Shown here: piece by piece, positions 35,097 through 43,701 of the stretch
Numbering within the stretch: the first letter of the stretch is position 1
Layout: each line of letters starts with the position of its first letter
Assembly: GCF_004353845.1 (NCBI RefSeq)
Contig: NZ_CP037864.1
Location: 3,100,001-3,164,000, forward strand
Direction of reading: 5' to 3'
Source of the DNA: Citrobacter arsenatis
GTDB taxonomy: Bacteria > Pseudomonadota > Gammaproteobacteria > Enterobacterales > Enterobacteriaceae
Length of the DNA stretch: 64,000 bases
The notes under the pieces: generated by a model
What the model was told of the DNA's origin: nothing
The model's database searches: none
What the model saw: only the letters and a program-made list of their open reading frames with translations
Made by a program: the position numbers and the translations under genes

Positions 35097-35840
35097 TTAC
35101 CGACGCGGATAAAAAGCCTTACACTCAAGGCCTAGCTGACCGTCGGTAAGTGTATTGCCACTGCAACAGTCCAATCCATCGCGCCCAACATAAGTATTCT
35201 CTCTACAAGCGGCAGGAAGGAGTTTCTTCCATGTTTTGCCTTTACTATTTATACCGGAACCATGTAATTCGTAGGCACAATTGAGAGCGCGTTGCTCAGC
35301 AGGCGGCACACTTTGATTATAGGCATGCTCGCCCTGCTGGAGACATTTTTCATACTTTGGTATGTCCAATTTGCGGGCAGATTCAGCCAATACGATAATA
35401 TTATTGCATTTATTATCATCCGGAGTTGCAATGCAATTAATCCGACGTTCGAGGTTCTTTGCACTCTCCCTCATATTATTACAAGCATCTGCCAGCAGTA
35501 ATTGAACTGGCGTTCCTGCGCAAACTTGCTGATAAAATTTCGGCGTAAAGTCAAATGTATTGGCATGTGGACCATTCCCTCGATACATGACGTCCAGGCA
35601 TTGCTTACCACCTGATTCAAAGCAGATGTGACACTCTTCATTCTTCTTGCATGCCGCATACTTCGTCCCAGCTTTGTGCGCAAATTCCGTACCATTCATG
35701 GCTTTATCAAAAACGACATGTGCATCGCAGCTACCTGGACATGAAACACCATCGGAGTAGATCGTTATTTTTTTTACTTCCGCGTGAGTAACGAGCGATG
35801 CAGAGAGTAGAATAAATGCAATTTGTACTCTTAAAAACAT
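35097..35840 (-). CDS. Cysteine-rich secreted protein of unknown function
   Basis: A 247-residue protein from ATG 35840, which follows a GGAG site; a GTG start at 35858 is less likely. A Sec signal peptide covers about 20 residues (ending VTHAEV). The mature protein has 16 cysteines, enough for eight disulfides, and conserved-looking segments CPGSCDAHVVFD, CHICFESGGKQCLDV and TFDFTPKFYQQVC. I do not recognise the family. It is convergent with the P450 operon and divergent from the phospholipase A2-like gene, which suggests a periplasmic or secreted role beside the latter. Confidence 0.65.
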   Translation of the reverse strand: MFLRVQIAFILLSASLVTHAEVKKITIYSDGVSCPGSCDAHVVFDKAMNGTEFAHKAGTKYAACKKNEECHICFESGGKQCLDVMYRGNGPHANTFDFTPKFYQQVCAGTPVQLLLADACNNMRESAKNLERRINCIATPDDNKCNNIIVLAESARKLDIPKYEKCLQQGEHAYNQSVPPAEQRALNCAYELHGSGINSKGKTWKKLLPAACRENTYVGRDGLDCCSGNTLTDGQLGLECKAFYPRR

Positions 35841-36096
35841 AGCACCACTCCTGAACACACTTATTTATAAACAGAATAGTCAGTTTCTGGGCTTTAACCT
35901 TAATAAATTATGTTGAATTTGTCATAAAACGCATTGCATAAGTTATCTGGAAACCACCGTTAATCTCGCGGTCACCCTCATTCGTGAATTTTCATTATTT
36001 TCACTTTTCACTCCATCAACTACGCTAGTTTCAATTAAACCGTTGCGTGTTTGTCCTCGATTTTTTGGTTAATACAATCGGAAAACAGGAAATGCT

Positions 36097-38286
36097 ATGG
36101 CTGCGAAATTGAGCGGGTCAGCGAAGTGTCATAAACCCTGCGTAACAGTATTACTAATAGGTGCGGTAATTGCCCTGCTGGTCATGGGTGCAGGATGCCA
36201 CGCCATCATTGGTGGAACAGCGGAAGCCGTCTATCCGGATCTGGCTCAGCCTGAAGAAACAGAAGCTCCGATAACCTTCACTTCGTATCCCTCTTCTACC
36301 GCGACGGAAGCTATTCTTGGCGGCCAGGCGGCAGGGTTAAACTGTTCCATTCCTCCACTTGCCAACAGAATTTCGTTCAAACACAGCGTGGATGGATCCG
36401 ATATCTCGCTTCGCTTTCGTCAGGCCTGCGTGATACACGATTTTTGCTATCGCCATGGCTATGCCACATACGGATACACTCAGGCAGACTGCGATACACA
36501 GCTACAGCAGTCCGCGTTCCGGTTATGCCGACAATTTCAGGAGCGGAAAGGTAATACGCTCACCGACGTGCGGACAATGTATAGCTCCTGCGAACAAGAA
36601 GCCAAAACCGTGTTACTGGGCGTATCGTTGAAAGGCGCAGGTTCGTTCCATGATCGCACCCGCTCGACCTATTTTGAATACGACCCAATGCCTGCCAGAG
36701 CTAACGACTATGTAGTTGGACGGGCGACGCCAGAAAACAGAGTCAGTGACCCAAATGCCGATTACGGCGTACGCACGTTTTACTTCAAACGTAATCTGGT
36801 CAGTATGAGAACGCTGGGTAAAAGCAGCCAGAAAACGCCGGCATACACGCCCGTTCCGGAAGCCAGGCTTGCCACTCCCCCCATGTTAACCGGTATGACT
36901 GATAGCGTCAGCGAAACACCAACCAGCCCAGGCTCACTGGTTTCGCTTGCCCGAGATGGCGCCAACGATACCAGCGTCAAACTGATCCGGTTTGGCTGGT
37001 TATCCAGCAGCAGCCCGCTAAAATTAGCCCTCACTCTCTGCCCTGGTGACAATATCCCTGACGCTGATGACCCAAAGGCTAAAATTTATGCCTGTCGGTC
37101 TGATACGGATGCCTCGGTGAAAAAATTTGCCGTCGTAGAGGGGAAGCCCGTCATCGTGTCGCTGACGCATCGTGGAACAGCAGGCAGCCCGAATATAAGC
37201 ACCGTCAAAATCGTCCAACAAGAGCTGCTCAAGCCTGAAGGTCGTAAAGATGACATAATGACCGACTACCCGTTAAATGGTCCGATGGTTACCATACGCA
37301 ATCAGTACCGCTTTTTGTCTCACGATATGCTGATGGAAAAAGATGCCAGCGGTGAGGCCAGTTGGGCGTGGGTGTTTGCTCGCGGAGCGCCACTGAACAG
37401 GAATGGCACTTTTGGGGATGATGATAGCGGTAAAAATTACACGGACTACGTTACCGTCGCTCGCCAGCAGCTTGGGAACAACCATGCCAATAACGTGCAG
37501 CGCTTTACCCTCAATGTGAAAGAGACGGATGAACCCCTTTCGCTGGTAAGGACAGATAATGCTGGTCACAGTGTACTGGTTGGTATGGCATGGTCCGATT
37601 CCGACCTGAATCGGGTAGAAAGTGAAAAACCCGCGAAGCAGCCGCCATTACTGAAGATCTGGCGAATAAACGCTGCGGCACCGCAGCCAGAAGCACGCGC
37701 CTTGCCCGTACAGGCAGAGCCAGACACAACAATGCTGACGCCATTGATTGTGCGTCTGAGCAGTCAATCCGATCCTCTGATTGTCATCCCACAGGTGCAA
37801 AATAACCGCTGGCAGCACGTTGAGAATCAGGAACAGGCTAACGACGATGTACTCAAAATTCATTTTACCGTCGCCACGATCAAAACGGATAAGTCGCTCT
37901 ACTTCGACCCGCCCACTCGCCTGCATTGTGCACTGAGCCTGAACCGTCAACTCCAGTCTCCTGACGCTAAAACGCTACGCAATCGCACTTATAGTATTCT
38001 CAACGGGGTTACAGAAACAAACGTCTCACCAGAGACGATCAGCGCCATTAAATCCGATCTGGCTCAGCGCTGGCGGATGAGTCAGGTTATCGCCTCAGAA
38101 CGAGAAGTGGTGACGGATCAACAGAAAGGCACCACCACCCACATGTTAGCCCTGACCATGGTGTTCCACGGTTTTCCGGCGATGTCATTCCAGGTGTTGT
38201 TCAATTCCATAGGCGGCAAGCTGCAGTATTATTCACCCGGAAATGAACCGCGGTTTATCAGTTACTGCTACCAGGATAAAACGTAA
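36097..38286 (+). CDS. Large lipoprotein with phospholipase A2-like domain
   Basis: A 729-residue protein. The N-terminus has a hydrophobic stretch (17-33) followed by Cys34 in GAGCHA, an imperfect lipobox, so it is probably a lipoprotein. Residues 83-147 carry the phospholipase A2 core: Cys111-x-x-His114-Asp115-x-Cys117-Tyr118 with a downstream ADCD (130-133) and further cysteines, fitting the catalytic His-Asp of the secreted PLA2 fold. The remaining 580 residues show no family I can name; they look beta-rich and end with a hydrophobic tract. It likely acts on phospholipid at the envelope or outside; self-target or effector use cannot be told. Confidence 0.7.
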   Translation: MAAKLSGSAKCHKPCVTVLLIGAVIALLVMGAGCHAIIGGTAEAVYPDLAQPEETEAPITFTSYPSSTATEAILGGQAAGLNCSIPPLANRISFKHSVDGSDISLRFRQACVIHDFCYRHGYATYGYTQADCDTQLQQSAFRLCRQFQERKGNTLTDVRTMYSSCEQEAKTVLLGVSLKGAGSFHDRTRSTYFEYDPMPARANDYVVGRATPENRVSDPNADYGVRTFYFKRNLVSMRTLGKSSQKTPAYTPVPEARLATPPMLTGMTDSVSETPTSPGSLVSLARDGANDTSVKLIRFGWLSSSSPLKLALTLCPGDNIPDADDPKAKIYACRSDTDASVKKFAVVEGKPVIVSLTHRGTAGSPNISTVKIVQQELLKPEGRKDDIMTDYPLNGPMVTIRNQYRFLSHDMLMEKDASGEASWAWVFARGAPLNRNGTFGDDDSGKNYTDYVTVARQQLGNNHANNVQRFTLNVKETDEPLSLVRTDNAGHSVLVGMAWSDSDLNRVESEKPAKQPPLLKIWRINAAAPQPEARALPVQAEPDTTMLTPLIVRLSSQSDPLIVIPQVQNNRWQHVENQEQANDDVLKIHFTVATIKTDKSLYFDPPTRLHCALSLNRQLQSPDAKTLRNRTYSILNGVTETNVSPETISAIKSDLAQRWRMSQVIASEREVVTDQQKGTTTHMLALTMVFHGFPAMSFQVLFNSIGGKLQYYSPGNEPRFISYCYQDKT

Positions 38287-38395
38287 CGGTTTACCGCCTA
38301 TTCGTCTACACCGCCCTGCCAGCCGTTACAGGAACGGCGCACATCCATAACCCAGGTGATATTTAGGAGAATATTCGTGAATTTCAGGCACAAAA

Positions 38396-38415
38396 AAACC
38401 ACCCGTAGGTGGTTT
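38396..38415 (-). terminator. Terminator of the glyW-cysT-leuZ operon
   Basis: AAACCACC, loop CGTA, GGTGGTTT, followed on the minus strand by UUUU (seven A on the plus strand). It lies 41 bases past the leuZ CCA end. A copy with one loop change lies at 26637-26656. Confidence 0.9.
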
Positions 38416-38456
38416 CACGACACTGCTTATTGCTTTGATTATTCTGTTATTTCCCA

Positions 38457-38543
38457 TGGTACCCGGAGCGGGACTTGAACCCGCACAGCCTTACAGCCGA
38501 GGGATTTTAAATCCCTTGTGTCTACCGATTTCACCATCCGGGC
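38457..38543 (-). tRNA. leuZ: tRNA-Leu (anticodon TAA)
   Basis: The 87-base tRNA begins GCCCGGATGG and ends with an encoded CCA. The anticodon stem-loop reads GGGATTTAAAATCCC (anticodon TAA). Class II variable arm present (CGGCTGTAAGGCTG), differing from E. coli leuZ. It is last in glyW-cysT-leuZ, and its 3' end faces the accessory block. Confidence 0.97.
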
Positions 38544-38553
38544 TCGGGAAAAT

Positions 38554-38627
38554 TGGAGGCGCGTTCCGGAGTCGAACCGGACTAGACGGATTTGCAATCC
38601 GCTACATAACCGCTTTGCTAACGCGCC
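38554..38627 (-). tRNA. cysT: tRNA-Cys (anticodon GCA)
   Basis: A 74-base tRNA, GGCGCGTTAG at the 5' end and an encoded CCA. Anticodon stem-loop GCGGATTGCAAATCCGT (anticodon GCA). Ten bases separate it from leuZ. Confidence 0.97.
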
Positions 38628-38679
38628 AAAATCTTCAGGCTTTTCAGCCAACACCCGCACATTGCCGATGTTTTTAATT

Positions 38680-38755
<76 letters not shown>

Positions 38756-38828
38756 ATCACCAAGTAACTTTGTTAATCACTTGATTTTGTTATCGTCTGG
38801 CAATCAGTGCTGCCGTTCGATGCGTTGC

Positions 38829-38856
38829 ATTCTACTTACCTGACGCAATGAGTCAA
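38829..38856 (-). promoter_or_regulatory. Sigma-70 promoter of the glyW-cysT-leuZ operon
   Basis: On the minus strand: TTGACT, 16 bases, TAGAAT, followed by a G/C-rich start region (GCAACGC) typical of stringently controlled tRNA genes. It lies about 75 bases upstream of glyW, after the pgsA stop. Confidence 0.8.
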
Positions 38857-38906
38857 CGATATTTTTCACCACTGACGATCGTTTGCTGAAATTTGCGCCG
38901 AAACGA

Positions 38907-39455
38907 TCACTGTTCAAGCAAATCTCCCCATGCAGCGCTCAAATACTGGAACATTGACCACAAAGTCAGTATTGCCGCGACGAAGAAAAGTGCGATTCCC
39001 GCGTACTCTACCCAGATATTTGGACGCCACAGCAGCCATGCAAGCGCAGCCATTTGCGAAGTGGTTTTCACTTTACCGATCCAGGAGACCGCCACACTGC
39101 TGCGTTTACCCAGTTCAGCCATCCATTCACGTAGCGCAGAGATAATAATTTCACGCGCAATCATCGTGGCGGCAGGCAGCGTCACCCACCAGCTGTGATA
39201 GTGTTCGGTCACCAGCACCATTGCGATAGCCACGAGTACTTTGTCGGCAACCGGATCGAGGAAGGCGCCAAAACGCGTACTTTGATTCCAGCGACGTGCC
39301 AGATAGCCATCAAACCAGTCGGTGACCGCCGCGATACAGAAGATCAGCGCACAAACGAAGGGAGCCCAGGTGAATGGCAGATAAAAAGCCAATACAAAGA
39401 ATGGGATCAGGATGACGCGAAACAGCGTGAGCAACGTAGGGATATTAAATTGCAT
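38907..39455 (-). CDS. pgsA: CDP-diacylglycerol-glycerol-3-phosphate 3-phosphatidyltransferase PgsA
   Basis: PgsA makes phosphatidylglycerophosphate, the committed step to phosphatidylglycerol and cardiolipin. The 182-residue inner-membrane protein has the CDP-alcohol phosphotransferase motif DWFDGYLARRWNQSTRFGAFLDPVADK (residues about 46-72), and several membrane helices. It matches E. coli PgsA in length. It lies between uvrC and the tRNA genes on the same strand. Confidence 0.97.
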   Translation of the reverse strand: MQFNIPTLLTLFRVILIPFFVLAFYLPFTWAPFVCALIFCIAAVTDWFDGYLARRWNQSTRFGAFLDPVADKVLVAIAMVLVTEHYHSWWVTLPAATMIAREIIISALREWMAELGKRSSVAVSWIGKVKTTSQMAALAWLLWRPNIWVEYAGIALFFVAAILTLWSMFQYLSAAWGDLLEQ

Positions 39456-39510
39456 ATGACGGATAACTATCTGTTGTCAGTGAAATTACCCCTATGTTGC
39501 TACAGAGGGC

Positions 39511-41343
39511 CTAATGTTTCAACGAGTAGAAGATCTTTTCTGCCAGAGCTTGCGAAATACCCGGCACTTTTGCAATTTCTTCGATACTCGCGTTACGAAG
39601 ACCTTGCAAACCGCCCATATATTTCAACAACATCTGCCGGCGCTTCGGCCCAACACCTTCAATGGTCTCAAGCGTGCTGGTACTTTTCACTTTCGCCCGC
39701 TTTTTACGGTGACCACTAATCGCATGATCGTGAGATTCATCGCGGATATGCTGGATTACGTGCAATGCTGGCGAATCCGGCGGCAGGCTAAACCCCTCAC
39801 CTTCAGGCTCAAAGAACAGTGTTTCCAGGCCGGCTTTACGATCGGCCCCTTTTGCCACCCCCAGCAAGAGTGGGTGCTGTTTGTCCCAGGGAACGTCCAG
39901 CTCAGCAAAAACGGCTTTTGCCTGCCCTAACTGACCTTTACCGCCGTCAATTAATATGACGTCCGGAATCTTACTTTCTTCAATCGCCTTACCGTAACGC
40001 CGACGCAGAACCTGATTCATGGCCGCATAATCATCGCCCGGCGTGATGCCGGTGATGTTATAGCGACGATATTCTGCACGCAGCGGTCCATTGGCATCGA
40101 ACACCACGCAGGAGGCCACCGTCTGCTCACCCATCGTATGGCTGATATCGAAACACTCCATGCGTTTTACTGCGGGAAGCTTCAGTACCGATGCCAGCGC
40201 CGTCAGACGTTGAGTAATGGTTGACTGCTGGGAAAGTTTTGTGGTTAACGCCACCGCCGCGTTGGTACGCGCCAGCTTCAGATAACGCGCGCGATCGCCT
40301 CGCGGTTTCGTCTGAACGTTGATCTTACGTCCAGCCAGCTCAGACAAAGAGTCCGCCAGCAGGGTTTTATCGCTAAGATTAAAATCGAGCAAGATCTCGC
40401 CGGGTAAGGTGCGCATCTGGCTACCCTGCAGATAAAACTGTCCGACAAAGGTTTCGACGACCTCGCCAAGTTCTGTTCCACCGGGTACTTTTGGGAAATA
40501 GCTACGACTGCCTAACACTTTACCCTGGCGAATAAACAGCACGTGTACACAGGCCATGCCGGCGTCAAACGCCACGCCAATGACGTCCAGATCGTCTCCG
40601 GTATTAGAAACAAACTGTTTTTCGGTCACGCGGCGTACGGCCTGAATTTGGTCACGAATACGTGCAGCCTCTTCAAATTCGAGATTCTGGCTGGCCTTTT
40701 CCATACGGGCTATCAACTGAGTTAATACCTGATCGTCTTTCCCGGACAGGAACAGACGAACATAATCAACCTGTTGTGCATACTCTTCCTCACTCACCAG
40801 ACCCGCGACACACGGGCCAAGGCAGCGGCCAATCTGATATTGCAGACAAGGTCGCGAGCGATTGCGATAAACACTATTTTCGCACTGACGAATCGGAAAG
40901 ATTTTCTGCAGCAGCGCCAGCGTCTCACGTACAGCATAACCGTTAGGGAACGGCCCAAAGTACTCGCCTTTGGCATGCTTGGCCCCACGATGCATCGCCA
41001 GACGAGGATGGGTATCGCCGCTGAGGAAAATAAAAGGATAGGATTTATCGTCGCGCAGCAAAACGTTGTAGCGCGGCTGATACAGCTTGATGTAGTTGTG
41101 CTCAAGCAGTAACGCTTCGGTTTCGGTGTGCGTTACCGTGACATCAATGTGCTGTATTTGCGCGACCAGCGCTTCGGTCTTACGCGATGCAAGGTTGCTG
41201 CGGAAATAGCTGGAAAGCCTTTTTTTCAGGTCTTTCGCTTTCCCGACGTAGATGACCGTCCCGGCGATATCATACATACGATAAACGCCGGGCTGACTGG
41301 TCACGGTTTTCAGGAACGCTTTGGCATCAAACTGATCGGTCAC
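39511..41343 (-). CDS. uvrC: UvrABC excinuclease subunit C
   Basis: UvrC makes both incisions in nucleotide excision repair. The 610-residue product equals E. coli UvrC in length. Domains: GIY-YIG nuclease (PGVYRMYDIAGTVIYVGKAK), the UVR motif (about 205-240), the RNase H-like nuclease (DGGKGQLGQAK) and a C-terminal helix-hairpin-helix pair. The start is GTG at 41343, overlapping the uvrY stop by 4 bases (GTGA). Confidence 0.97.
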   Translation of the reverse strand: MTDQFDAKAFLKTVTSQPGVYRMYDIAGTVIYVGKAKDLKKRLSSYFRSNLASRKTEALVAQIQHIDVTVTHTETEALLLEHNYIKLYQPRYNVLLRDDKSYPFIFLSGDTHPRLAMHRGAKHAKGEYFGPFPNGYAVRETLALLQKIFPIRQCENSVYRNRSRPCLQYQIGRCLGPCVAGLVSEEEYAQQVDYVRLFLSGKDDQVLTQLIARMEKASQNLEFEEAARIRDQIQAVRRVTEKQFVSNTGDDLDVIGVAFDAGMACVHVLFIRQGKVLGSRSYFPKVPGGTELGEVVETFVGQFYLQGSQMRTLPGEILLDFNLSDKTLLADSLSELAGRKINVQTKPRGDRARYLKLARTNAAVALTTKLSQQSTITQRLTALASVLKLPAVKRMECFDISHTMGEQTVASCVVFDANGPLRAEYRRYNITGITPGDDYAAMNQVLRRRYGKAIEESKIPDVILIDGGKGQLGQAKAVFAELDVPWDKQHPLLLGVAKGADRKAGLETLFFEPEGEGFSLPPDSPALHVIQHIRDESHDHAISGHRKKRAKVKSTSTLETIEGVGPKRRQMLLKYMGGLQGLRNASIEEIAKVPGISQALAEKIFYSLKH

Positions 41344-41996
41344 TGGCTTGTTAATGTCTCCGCATTACACAGGCCATGGCGAATTGCCAGGTGAGTCAGC
41401 TCAACATCGCCGTGAATGTTTAATTTACTGAACATTCGATAGCGATAACTGTTCACCGTTTTAGGACTAAGATTCAGCTGTTCTGAGATCTCATTGACCT
41501 TCTGACCTTTGGTGATCATCAGCATAATCTGCAACTCACGTTCAGACAAACTGGCAAACGGGGTTTCCGTTTTCTCAGGCTCAATCTGGCTGAGCGCCAT
41601 TTGCTGAGCGATATCGGAGGCAATATAACGTTGGCCGGAAAAAACCGAACGAATCGCACTCACGACCTCCTGGGGCGCAGCCCCTTTACTGAGATAGCCC
41701 GCAGCTCCTGCCTGCATGACTTTTGCAGGCAACGGGTTTTCGGTATGGACCGTCAGCATGATCACTTTAATGTCAGCCGTTGAACGCGCAATTTTACGCG
41801 TTGCCTCAAGGCCACCAATACCGGGCATATTCATGTCCATCAGCACAACGTCAACGGAATTTGAGCGGCACCATTTCACCGCATCTTCGCCGCAGCACGC
41901 CTCGCCGACAACTTTAATGCCTTTTATATCTTCAAGAATGCGTCGTATCCCTGCGCGCACCAGTTCGTGGTCATCAACAAGAAAAACGTTGATCAA
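41340..41996 (-). CDS. uvrY: Response regulator UvrY (BarA partner)
   Basis: UvrY activates csrB and csrC and so controls the Csr system, motility and carbon use. The 218-residue product has a receiver domain with phospho-acceptor Asp54 (VLMDMNMPG) and a C-terminal LuxR-type helix-turn-helix (SPKTVNSYRYRMFSKLNIHG). It is first in uvrY-uvrC, coupled to uvrC by a 4-base overlap. Confidence 0.97.
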   Translation of the reverse strand: MINVFLVDDHELVRAGIRRILEDIKGIKVVGEACCGEDAVKWCRSNSVDVVLMDMNMPGIGGLEATRKIARSTADIKVIMLTVHTENPLPAKVMQAGAAGYLSKGAAPQEVVSAIRSVFSGQRYIASDIAQQMALSQIEPEKTETPFASLSERELQIMLMITKGQKVNEISEQLNLSPKTVNSYRYRMFSKLNIHGDVELTHLAIRHGLCNAETLTSQ

Positions 41997-42279
41997 AGGA
42001 ATATCTCCAGAATAGGGATAACGCTACCGATAGTTAATCGGTCCTATGTTAACGGGTTTTATCTCAACTTTGAAATGTAAAAAACACCCGACTTTCGATT
42101 TTGCTCTCGTTTTTGGAAATTAGATTGTACGACGGGTGGAAACGTTCATACCAGGCAGCCTTCTGCCGCGGTTATATCTGCCTGGCTGTTTCATAATAGT
42201 GACAAAAAATTCATATTCCTTCGCTGAATGCAAAATAGGCAGTCAAAGTTGTAACAATAATTAACGAAGAAAATACTCG

Positions 42280-42330
42280 AAATAAACAACAGGTGGAGAA
42301 AATATATGCACTGCAACGTGTTGTTTATTT
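42280..42330. repeat. Perfect 12-base inverted repeat upstream of yecF
   Basis: AAATAAACAACA (42280-42291) and TGTTGTTTATTT (42319-42330) with a 27-base spacer. The spacer contains the ribosome site and start codon of the candidate small gene, so the stem could affect its translation. Confidence 0.7.
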
Positions 42331-42371
42331 TAATGTCCACGACTTATGTTTGCGCAAAAAACAACCACTGA
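42306..42371 (+). CDS. Candidate 21-residue small protein upstream of yecF
   Basis: A short frame starting MHCNVLFILMSTTY follows AGGTGGAG at a suitable distance, a better ribosome site than many real genes here. The N-terminal half is hydrophobic, with two cysteines in all. It could be a small membrane protein or a leader peptide for yecF. It is not long enough for composition to support it, and I do not recognise it. Confidence 0.35.
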   Translation: MHCNVLFILMSTTYVCAKNNH

Positions 42372-42389
42372 TATTTTTAGCCTCGCTTA

Positions 42390-42398
42390 TGGTATACT
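42390..42398 (+). promoter_or_regulatory. Extended -10 promoter element of yecF
   Basis: TGG-TATACT is a TG-extended -10 box 58 bases before the yecF start. No strong -35 is apparent. Confidence 0.5.
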
Positions 42399-42455
42399 CC
42401 GCCGCCTTGAGATTTGACATCGCACTTTTTCATTGAGACATAACGAGGAAAATAA

Positions 42456-42680
42456 ATGAGTACGCCTGACTTTTCCACTGCTGAGAATAACCAGGAACTG
42501 GCTAATGAAGTCACCTGCCTGAAAGCCATGTTAACGCTGATGCTGCAGGCAATGGGTCAAGCCGATGCAGGACGCGTGATTCTTAAAATGGAAAAACAGA
42601 TCGCACAGATTGAAGATCAATCACAGGCTGCGGTATTTTCCAACACTGTTAAGCAAATTAAACAAGCTTACCGCCAGTAA
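42456..42680 (+). CDS. yecF: YecF family protein (DUF2594)
   Basis: A 74-residue acidic cytoplasmic protein matching E. coli YecF (MSTPDFSTAENNQELANEV), predicted helical. A GAGGAA ribosome site precedes it, and an intrinsic terminator follows. Function unknown. Confidence 0.9.
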   Translation: MSTPDFSTAENNQELANEVTCLKAMLTLMLQAMGQADAGRVILKMEKQIAQIEDQSQAAVFSNTVKQIKQAYRQ

Positions 42681-42684
42681 TAAG

Positions 42685-42717
42685 AAACCGGCTGAGAGCA
42701 TTGCTATCAGCCGGTTT
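42685..42717 (+). terminator. Rho-independent terminator of yecF
   Basis: AAACCGGCTGA (42685-42695) and TCAGCCGGTTT (42707-42717) form an 11-bp stem with an 11-base loop, continued by T. It lies between yecF and the convergent sdiA. Confidence 0.9.
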
Positions 42718-42746
42718 TGCGTCTGACACTCAGAACGATAGTTTAT

Positions 42747-43469
42747 TCAGATAAGCCCGGTCGCAGCAGCATAACAGGCAATCTGCGTTTTGTTTGGTGC
42801 ATTGAATTTTTTTTGCATATTTTTCTGGTGAAAGTTAACGGTATTTTCAGAAATCGACAGAATTATTGCGATTTCTGAAGACGTTTTGCCTTCTGCCGTC
42901 CATTTCAATATTTCTTTTTCCCGCTTGCTAAAGCGCATCTCGGGCGCCATGACCATGTCATCTTCCAGCCGCGTGAGTACCGACAAGCTTTCTCGCACCA
43001 GCAGCTGCATTCTGAGTTCCACTTCGTCATTTGCAAAGCGACTATTACGGATACTCGCACGCGATACCGATAAAAAACCCAACGCCCGATTCGGCAACAT
43101 TAAGCATTGCGTCATCCCTTTACGTAAACCATGATTGCGCGCGGCATCCCATAGGGGCTGTGCGTCGCGAAATAAGGTATCGTTCCAGGGTAAATGTCCC
43201 TGACTGAAGTTTTCAGGCTTCAGCACCGGATCAATCGCGAAATAATTCTCGGACTGATAATGCGCCACCCATGCTTTGGGATATGTCGTATGAAGTGCCG
43301 TTTTAGGCCGGGTAAAAGGTACGGGATGACGAACACAGAGCGCGTAAAAATCGAACTCTAAGTGCTGCGTCTGTTGCTGTAATTCGTTATAGACATCCTC
43401 TGCCGTCGCCATTTCCTGAAAGCGTAACAGCATGCTCCGTCGCCAGGTGAAGAAATCATGATCCTGCAT
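42747..43469 (-). CDS. sdiA: LuxR-type quorum-sensing regulator SdiA
   Basis: SdiA binds acyl-homoserine lactones made by other species. The 240-residue product matches E. coli SdiA (MQDHDFFTWRRSMLLRFQ). It has an N-terminal autoinducer-binding domain (residues about 20-165) with the conserved tryptophans and aspartate (WVAHYQSENYFAIDPV), and a C-terminal LuxR helix-turn-helix (FSKREKEILKWTAEGKTSSE). No LuxI synthase is nearby, so it is an orphan receptor. Confidence 0.96.
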   Translation of the reverse strand: MQDHDFFTWRRSMLLRFQEMATAEDVYNELQQQTQHLEFDFYALCVRHPVPFTRPKTALHTTYPKAWVAHYQSENYFAIDPVLKPENFSQGHLPWNDTLFRDAQPLWDAARNHGLRKGMTQCLMLPNRALGFLSVSRASIRNSRFANDEVELRMQLLVRESLSVLTRLEDDMVMAPEMRFSKREKEILKWTAEGKTSSEIAIILSISENTVNFHQKNMQKKFNAPNKTQIACYAAATGLI

Positions 43470-43701
43470 ACTAAGTGGTAATGCCCCTGAGATTGATAAT
43501 CATCCAAACATATGAAACAAGCTAACACATAAATGTATTTTATATATGCAAATTATCGGACAAATGAACAATTACTTGAGCATTACTCTATGACGGGAAG
43601 ACGTAACGGTATTGGGGGTTAATAATAAAGCAATATTTATAAATAGTTATGCGAACAGTACTCACCAATAAAACAATATCGATGAGTACTGTATGCACAG
43701 A

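Larger units (their letters stand above)
41997..42455. promoter_or_regulatory. Divergent uvrY / yecF intergenic region
   Basis: The 459 bases hold an A/T-rich inverted repeat (arms at 42280-42291 and 42319-42330), a 21-codon candidate small gene at 42306-42371, and a TG-extended -10 element TATACT at 42390-42398 upstream of yecF. I see no other gene. Confidence 0.6.

Noticed and set aside
26600..38460. A tRNA-integrated genomic island with integrase
   Set aside because: The block lies next to leuZ, but I find no integrase gene and no copy of the leuZ 3' end on the yecA side. Only the terminator palindrome is repeated.
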